Source: Aphelocoma coerulescens
Taxonomy: Eukaryota; Chordata; Aves; Passeriformes; Corvidae
Length of the DNA stretch: 64,000 nt
Assembly (NCBI RefSeq): GCF_041296385.1
Contig: NC_091017.1
Location: forward strand, 9,604,001 to 9,668,000
Direction: 5' to 3'
Shown piece after piece: positions 59,016 to 64,000 of the stretch (positions within the stretch are counted from its first letter, which is position 1; each line of letters starts with the position of its first letter). The notes below the pieces were generated by a model. That model worked only from the letters and a program-made list of their open reading frames with translations, was not told where the DNA came from and searched no databases. The position numbers and the translations under genes were made by a program.

Positions 59016-60589
59016 TACTGCAAGGGTTCAGCCTGATTGCACAGTTTGGTGGGACTTCCGATCTTCCCGTCTCTCAGTGGTCCAGCCCCGTTTGCATTTC
59101 AGTGGGAAGCAATAATACTTTTATTTCCCATGATTGCTGGTTATGCCCTCTTCACCATCTCCATCCAAGTCCTATGCTCTTTAGTAATAACATTAATAAA
59201 GCTCTCCATATGTGACACTGTTGTTGGTATTACATGGCTGAAAACACAGTCTTCAAATGTATTTCTGTCTGACGAGAAGTGGCTGCTGGCTTCAAAAAAG
59301 AAAAGGTCCTTTAACTGAAAAAAAGGAGAGAAGTGGAAAACTATTTGGACAGATATTTCTTTTGCAACCTGTAAAATGGCCTCAATTAGATTTTGCTTTT
59401 GTTTTTTACCAATATTGCAAAACCTTATATATTTTATATTTTAGATATTTCTAAAATATTGATGTTTCCATCTAAGTATAGCAAGGCATTTTTTTATTAC
59501 TATTTTGCAATTTTAGTATGACCTAGAATCACTGGAGCTTAGGAGAATAAGACCTGAGATCTCTAATATCCTTGAGACTATTATTTTTTTTAATTTTCTT
59601 TATACTTATGCTGTGGATTGAGTCTCTTCTGTGTACTTAAGCTGTGTCTTCATCTATTCACACATAATTCAGTCCTATGGCTCTGGTCAGATATTTCTAT
59701 ACAGTGATCCTTTAATGTATTAAGGATATGAATCATCATATTTAAGAAAACCCAGTAGAAGAAATCATTTAATAATAAAACAACAATAACCTCAGCAAAA
59801 TAACATAAAATGACTTTGTAATGCTTCAGCAGCTCCATCTCTCCATTATCAATATAATAAGATAAAGGCAAATTGGAGTAGTGAATTATTTTCTTTTTCA
59901 AATATATACAATGAAAAACTAACCCTGGAACCTGATTATAATTTAAAAAGAAAATAAATTAGATTGTAACACATTAATGTGTATTCCATTTTGCAGTTGG
60001 AGCAAGAGCAAGAAGGGGAAAACTGATTTTTATTTTTTGATACATCAAACATTCCTCTTAGATTTTTCATTGTATGCTTACTTGATAAATCCTTTCCACA
60101 GTTCTGCAGATAACTACAGATCTGGAAAATAGAGAATATATGGAAAAAATAAATGTATTTTGGTTTTTTTAGCTTACATTTAGATGAATGGGCACAAAGA
60201 AAATATAAAATCTGCAACCTCCATTTAAATAAGAAAAATAAAGGCATACAGAAACTGCAGATTCCTAAAGATACCAGGATTAACAGCAAGCACCCTCTAC
60301 TGCTAGTAGAAGAAAGTCCCAAAGTTGAGAATATTATCAGAAAACAATGCCAAGGGAAGTGGATTATTTAGTTTTCAGTTCCCACTAAAAATGTACCAAT
60401 TAGTGCAGTTAGCATTGATTATAAGGAGAAAAGTCTAAAGCTGTAATTAGAAACAAGTTACCTGAAATTTGAGTCAGGTGCTGGCAAGCTCACTGGGCCT
60501 CATCAGTTTTACCCAGGGGTGCTCAGAGGTTTAGAGAATCTGAGTGGACACACAGTGTTATACAATCTTGATATAGTGCTTTAATAAGC
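59016..60589. other. Unique DNA, no gene seen
   Basis: No repeat family recognised apart from short homopolymers. The 128-codon minus ORF at 59936-60322 has no recognisable domain. Confidence 0.45.
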
Positions 60590-60662
60590 AGATGGGACTG
60601 GAGACCTCCCAAGGTTCCTTCCAGCCCAAGGTGTCCTAGGTCCTGTCCAGCATCTATGATTT
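60590..60662 (+). mobile_element. Possible short CR1 3' remnant
   Basis: CAGATGGGACTGGAGACCTCCC then AAGGTTCCTTCCAGCCC resembles the GGTTGGACTAGATGACC...TCCCTTCCAACC terminus of CR1, but only about 70 bases can be aligned by eye. Confidence 0.4.
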
Positions 60663-61482
60663 CACTGTGCTCCCCTTTGGAGAACTGGAGTTATCCAAGT
60701 TAACTGAACAGAGCCTATAGAATAGCGGAAGAGAAAGAAATTACTCAAAGCATCTAAAAGGTAAGATTGAGTAAATCAAGGATGCTAGGTCTAGTAAAAA
60801 GGGCACACAACACCTGCTGCTTTTAACAGTACGGAGACACCAAAATTTACAACCAATTGACACTTTGTACAGAAAGACAATAGGAAAACTCATCCTGTTC
60901 TTCATATCCAGAAAGGTATTTCATGAAAAGAAATCCCCAAAACCAACAAGGCCAAAATCCCCAACAAAAACAACAACAAAACCCCTTTCTCATATAAATG
61001 ATTATTCCATGTGTGTCCTAGAAGGAATTATGAAGGAATAATAATGTATGGAATAAAATACACAATGTCTTGTTTATCCACAAAACTCCTTTTGATTTCT
61101 TTTAGTGAGAGCCCGTATTTTATGTTAAAGGTCTCTTTGGGTTTTGAGGAGCAAGGCATGTAAGTTCTTGTTGAGGAAAGTGAAGTGATTCAAATAGCAG
61201 CGCTTGATGGCCTTAAGGGCTCCCGAGCAGACAGCTCCACAGCCAGACTGCGAGGAAGAAAGCCAGTGATGGATTTAGAGAACACATGGAAAAGAACAGG
61301 GAAAGGAGCAACAAATGGAAAGCAGCATGTCTGGGTACACTGGAGATCATTACTTTCATTTCTTTCATCATCAGATGGTCACACAACCTTAAAGATGTTA
61401 AGACAAAGACATTTCTATATTCTTTTAAGCTAAAGACATTGAGGTGAAGACATTTTTATAATATATTAAACTAAGGAGTATT
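60663..61482. other. Unique DNA
   Basis: There is an A/C-rich patch near 60945-60985. No gene or clear repeat. Confidence 0.45.
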
Positions 61483-61624
61483 TCATCCCAGGAAGTGTTC
61501 AAGGCCAGGTTGTTTGGGGCTTTGATCAAGCTGGTCTAGTGGAATGTGTCCCTGCCCACAGCAGTGAGGTTGGAATTGGATGTTCTTTAAGGTCCCTTCC
61601 AACTCAGAATATTGTGATTCTATG
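61483..61624 (+). mobile_element. CR1 LINE 3' end fragment
   Basis: CATCCCAGGAAGTGTTCAAGG, CCAGGTTGTTTGGGGCTTTG, GTCTAGTGGAATGTGTCCC, GAGGTTGGAATTGGATGTTC and AAGGTCCCTTCCAAC, with the tail ATTGTGATTCTATGG. Plus orientation, 5'-truncated, non-coding. Confidence 0.9.
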
Positions 61625-63588
61625 GTAAAGGTCAGCAATCATTTCTAGCTGTTCTGTGGCCAGTGAAAGAGTGTCTGTAGCTCTTCCCATTTCAGTGCAC
61701 TAAAAGACGGAGGCTGATGGAGTTGCTCAGCTTCTACTCACAAGTTAAAACTGAAATACTGTGAGCCATCACTTGGATTAATTTGCCTTCATAACATAAT
61801 CTTCTTGAACACAAGATATGTGAGTCTCTACATTTGCCTCTGAAGCCACGTAAAAATGATAATTCTCTGAGAAATGCTGTGTATTATCATTTTGGTGTGG
61901 AATTAGGCTTTTAACTGAGCCTGTGAAATTATGCTGCTGGGAAGAATTCTGAAGTGTTTCTGATTGAAAGCTAGAATTCAAAAGTGACAGGAACATAGCT
62001 GCAAATACGCTAGCATGACAAAATTAAAGTGATGTTTGACATCTTGAGTTTGCCAGTACTTAAGAGAATGACTAAGACAAGGGGGAGTTAAACCAGCTGA
62101 AAAAATGGGGTGACAAGAAGAACAGGTGCTCCTTCCATGAAGAAACAAAATGTGCTCAGTAGGTTTTTTCCTTTTTTTTTTTTCCCCATAGGTGTCTAGC
62201 ATATGCTTAATAAGTTATAGAAAATAGTGTGAGGGGTTTTTATATTCTCCCCATACAGTGATGGTCTGGACCCTGGCCAGCTCTCAGTGGAAGGCAAAGA
62301 TTAAGTTAAATTTTTTCAAAACTCTTAGGATTTGACCAAAACCCCTTAATATGCTCAGTTGCTGTTAGAATTAATTGCTGGCAACTTTGAATCTCTTATG
62401 TACTGATTAGTCTTTTCTACTGTACTGTCAGCTTTACTACAGCCTCCAAGTAGAGCATACTATTTCCTGTTGCTTTCTCTTAATATGCTCTTGTGTTAAA
62501 TAAGAGCCAGTGACTGCTGTTTGTGTAAATCGCTGCCTCCACATTGGAAAAACAGTCCCATAAAATGGGCAATGTTAGTCAATGTTACCCTGCAGAAGGT
62601 TTACTATTTAAAGAGGACAATTAGATTATATGCAAATTACCTCTTTAAAAAGTGGGATTCAGTGTCTGGCTCTTAAGAAATAAGAGAAATGAAGCTCTAC
62701 TGACACAGGGCTGGTGCGGTAAAACACACTCGCTTTGCCGACTTACAGCATCACATGTGTAAGTGCTCATGAATAAGTGATGTCTCTGTGTGCAAGGCTT
62801 GTGTTCCACTTTAATCTTCAGTTAGAGTTCTCATCTTGTTCTGAGTCTCCACAGAGAGAGGCATTTAAATTCCAGAGGTTGGAAAGCCACCCTCAGGTTG
62901 CTTCTGTGCTGAAACCTGCACACTGAGGCTGGGTTTGTAGGTGTATGTATTCCTGTACATAAGCAATAATCAATCCCAGTAAAAGGCAAATTTAGATATT
63001 TCTGAGAAGTGTTTGCTGAGGCTTTTTTGGTTCTGATTGAGTACAAGAAAAATGCTGCGCGATCAAGTGGATTATACATACAAATGGCTTGAAAACATTT
63101 TACTTTTGTTTATAACTTACACAGGTTATTTTTGCTTATATTTATATGCAATTGATTTTATTTTGTTGATTATGGCAAAAATGATCCATGATTGTATTCA
63201 GCTATATAAAGTGATTATTATTTGACAGGTTTTAGAGATCACTGCAGGATTATATGTCAGTGTGTGTGTAAACTTAAATATTAAAATTTTTAAAATAGAC
63301 TAGCTCTGCTCCTTGAGAATTGTGGGTTCTAAATGCAATACAGTATATACAGTTATAACATTACAGTAATAAGTATTATATTGCTTAATGCTGAACCTTC
63401 TCAAAGAAGAAAATCTGAGCAGCAGTCATCTGTTCTCAAATTCTCATTTTGAAGTGACAGTGAGTAGACTATTATATGTGATACCAGAGGAACTCTACAC
63501 AGATCAAGTAAAAATGCCAGATAAATTCTCAAAGATTAAAAAGGATTTGGATAAAAATATAAAATTATTGGAGAAGATGGTGTAGATA
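61625..63588. other. Unique DNA containing an enhancer-like block
   Basis: No transposon recognised. A pyrimidine tract ending CCCCATAG at 62166-62191 looks like a splice acceptor but has no paired donor nearby. The octamer/inverted-repeat block lies at 62607-62649. Confidence 0.45.
62607..62649. promoter_or_regulatory. Octamer ATGCAAAT inside a 10-bp inverted repeat
   Basis: TTTAAAGAGG (62607-62616) and CCTCTTTAAA (62640-62649) are exact inverted copies around a 23-base centre that contains CAATTAG (a homeodomain-type core) and ATGCAAAT (62630-62637), the consensus POU-factor octamer. The flanks from about 62440 to 62760 have the composition typical of conserved vertebrate enhancers. Regulatory function is inferred only. 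Confidence 0.3.
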
Positions 63589-63722
63589 TCACAGAATCAT
63601 AGGATGGCTTGGGTTGGAAGGGACCTTTAAGATCACCTTGTTCCAACTCCCTTGCTGTTAGTAGAGATCTTCCACCAGACCAGGCTGCTCAGAACCCCAG
63701 CCAGGCTGGCCTTGGGCACATC
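63589..63722 (-). mobile_element. CR1 LINE 3' end fragment, minus orientation
   Basis: Begins on the + strand with TCACAGAATCATAGGATGGC and TTGGGTTGGAAGGGACC, the complement of the CR1 terminus, then GTTCCAACTCCCTTGCTG, CTTCCACCAGACCAGGCTGC and CCAGGCTGGCCTTGGGCAC. It is close to the consensus and short. It overlaps the start of a 94-codon ORF that is not a gene. Confidence 0.93.
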
Positions 63723-64000
63723 TGTCATTGTCATTGGTATTTTTTTGGCAGTAAGTTTCAAATACTGTGTTTATAAATACGGAGAGGAAACTTCAGGAAC
63801 TGGACTCTCTTTCTACATAATTCCCCTATTCTTCTTTACACACATAAAGAACTTTTGTTTATTTTCTCTGTTTTCATTGAGATGGATAGTGTTGGATTTA
63901 CTAAGGGGGAATGAAGATCATATAAAGGCCACATAAAAGAAATTACCTATAAACCTTAAAAAGAAAATTAATTTTTTCCAAGATATTTTCACCCAGAACA
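63723..64000. other. Unique DNA to the window end
   Basis: Nothing recognised. Confidence 0.45.

Noticed and set aside
62166..62195. Polypyrimidine tract ending CCCCATAG that looks like a splice acceptor
   Set aside because: All downstream frames close quickly and no donor is paired with it.
1..64000. Bacterial-type systems (CRISPR, operons, defence islands), rRNA and tRNA genes
   Set aside because: Composition, repeat families (CR1, avian LTRs) and lack of long ORFs show vertebrate non-coding DNA. No direct-repeat/spacer array or RNA-gene fold was seen.

Overview
This 64 kb window looks like avian nuclear DNA, probably from a passerine or a close relative. The evidence is about a dozen CR1 LINE fragments with the bird-type 3' end (GGTTGGAAGGGACC-like block, 8-bp ATTCTATG-type tail) and six solo LTRs. 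I recognise several of these LTRs from memory as songbird endogenous-retrovirus types. The background is AT-rich, with simple repeats typical of vertebrate intergenic or intronic DNA. I found no bacterial operons, rRNA, tRNA, CRISPR array or plasmid features.

I could not identify any protein-coding gene. The open reading frames are short, scattered over both strands, and either lie in repeats (the longest, 197 codons, runs through an LTR) or have lengths expected by chance in DNA of this composition. The window is therefore best read as a gene desert or part of a very long intron. Four splice-bounded, stop-free segments on the + strand (12237-12325, 33766-33866, 45044-45123, 55936-56009) are the only candidate exons I would test; none is recognised.

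Layout: 1-5 kb holds three solo LTRs in minus orientation (1044-2253, 3494-4182, 4438-4914). 9-11.6 kb holds two CR1 copies, the second split by an LTR (10788-11347). 11.6-26 kb is mostly unique DNA with an unusual interleaved inverted repeat at 13303-13346 and a conserved-element-like block near 22.4 kb. 26-27 kb has a young CR1 3' end and an older CR1 ORF2-end fragment. 31.1 kb has a long TTA microsatellite. 34.4 kb has an interstitial telomeric repeat beside a minus-strand CR1. 38.6-39.1 kb, 45.5 kb and 51.1-51.7 kb carry further CR1 copies. 56-59 kb carries a fifth LTR and then a CR1 with an internal deletion that was later hit by a sixth LTR, leaving a clean 6-bp target duplication. 59-64 kb has three more CR1 pieces and an enhancer-like block at 62.6 kb (octamer inside a 10-bp inverted repeat).

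Four of the six LTRs have target-site duplications that I could read directly (ACATG, ACAAC, GACTAG, CAAACC). All six LTRs are in the same (minus) orientation, which may hint that the host transcription unit, if there is one, runs on the + strand. Family names come from pattern recognition and memory, not from database searches.
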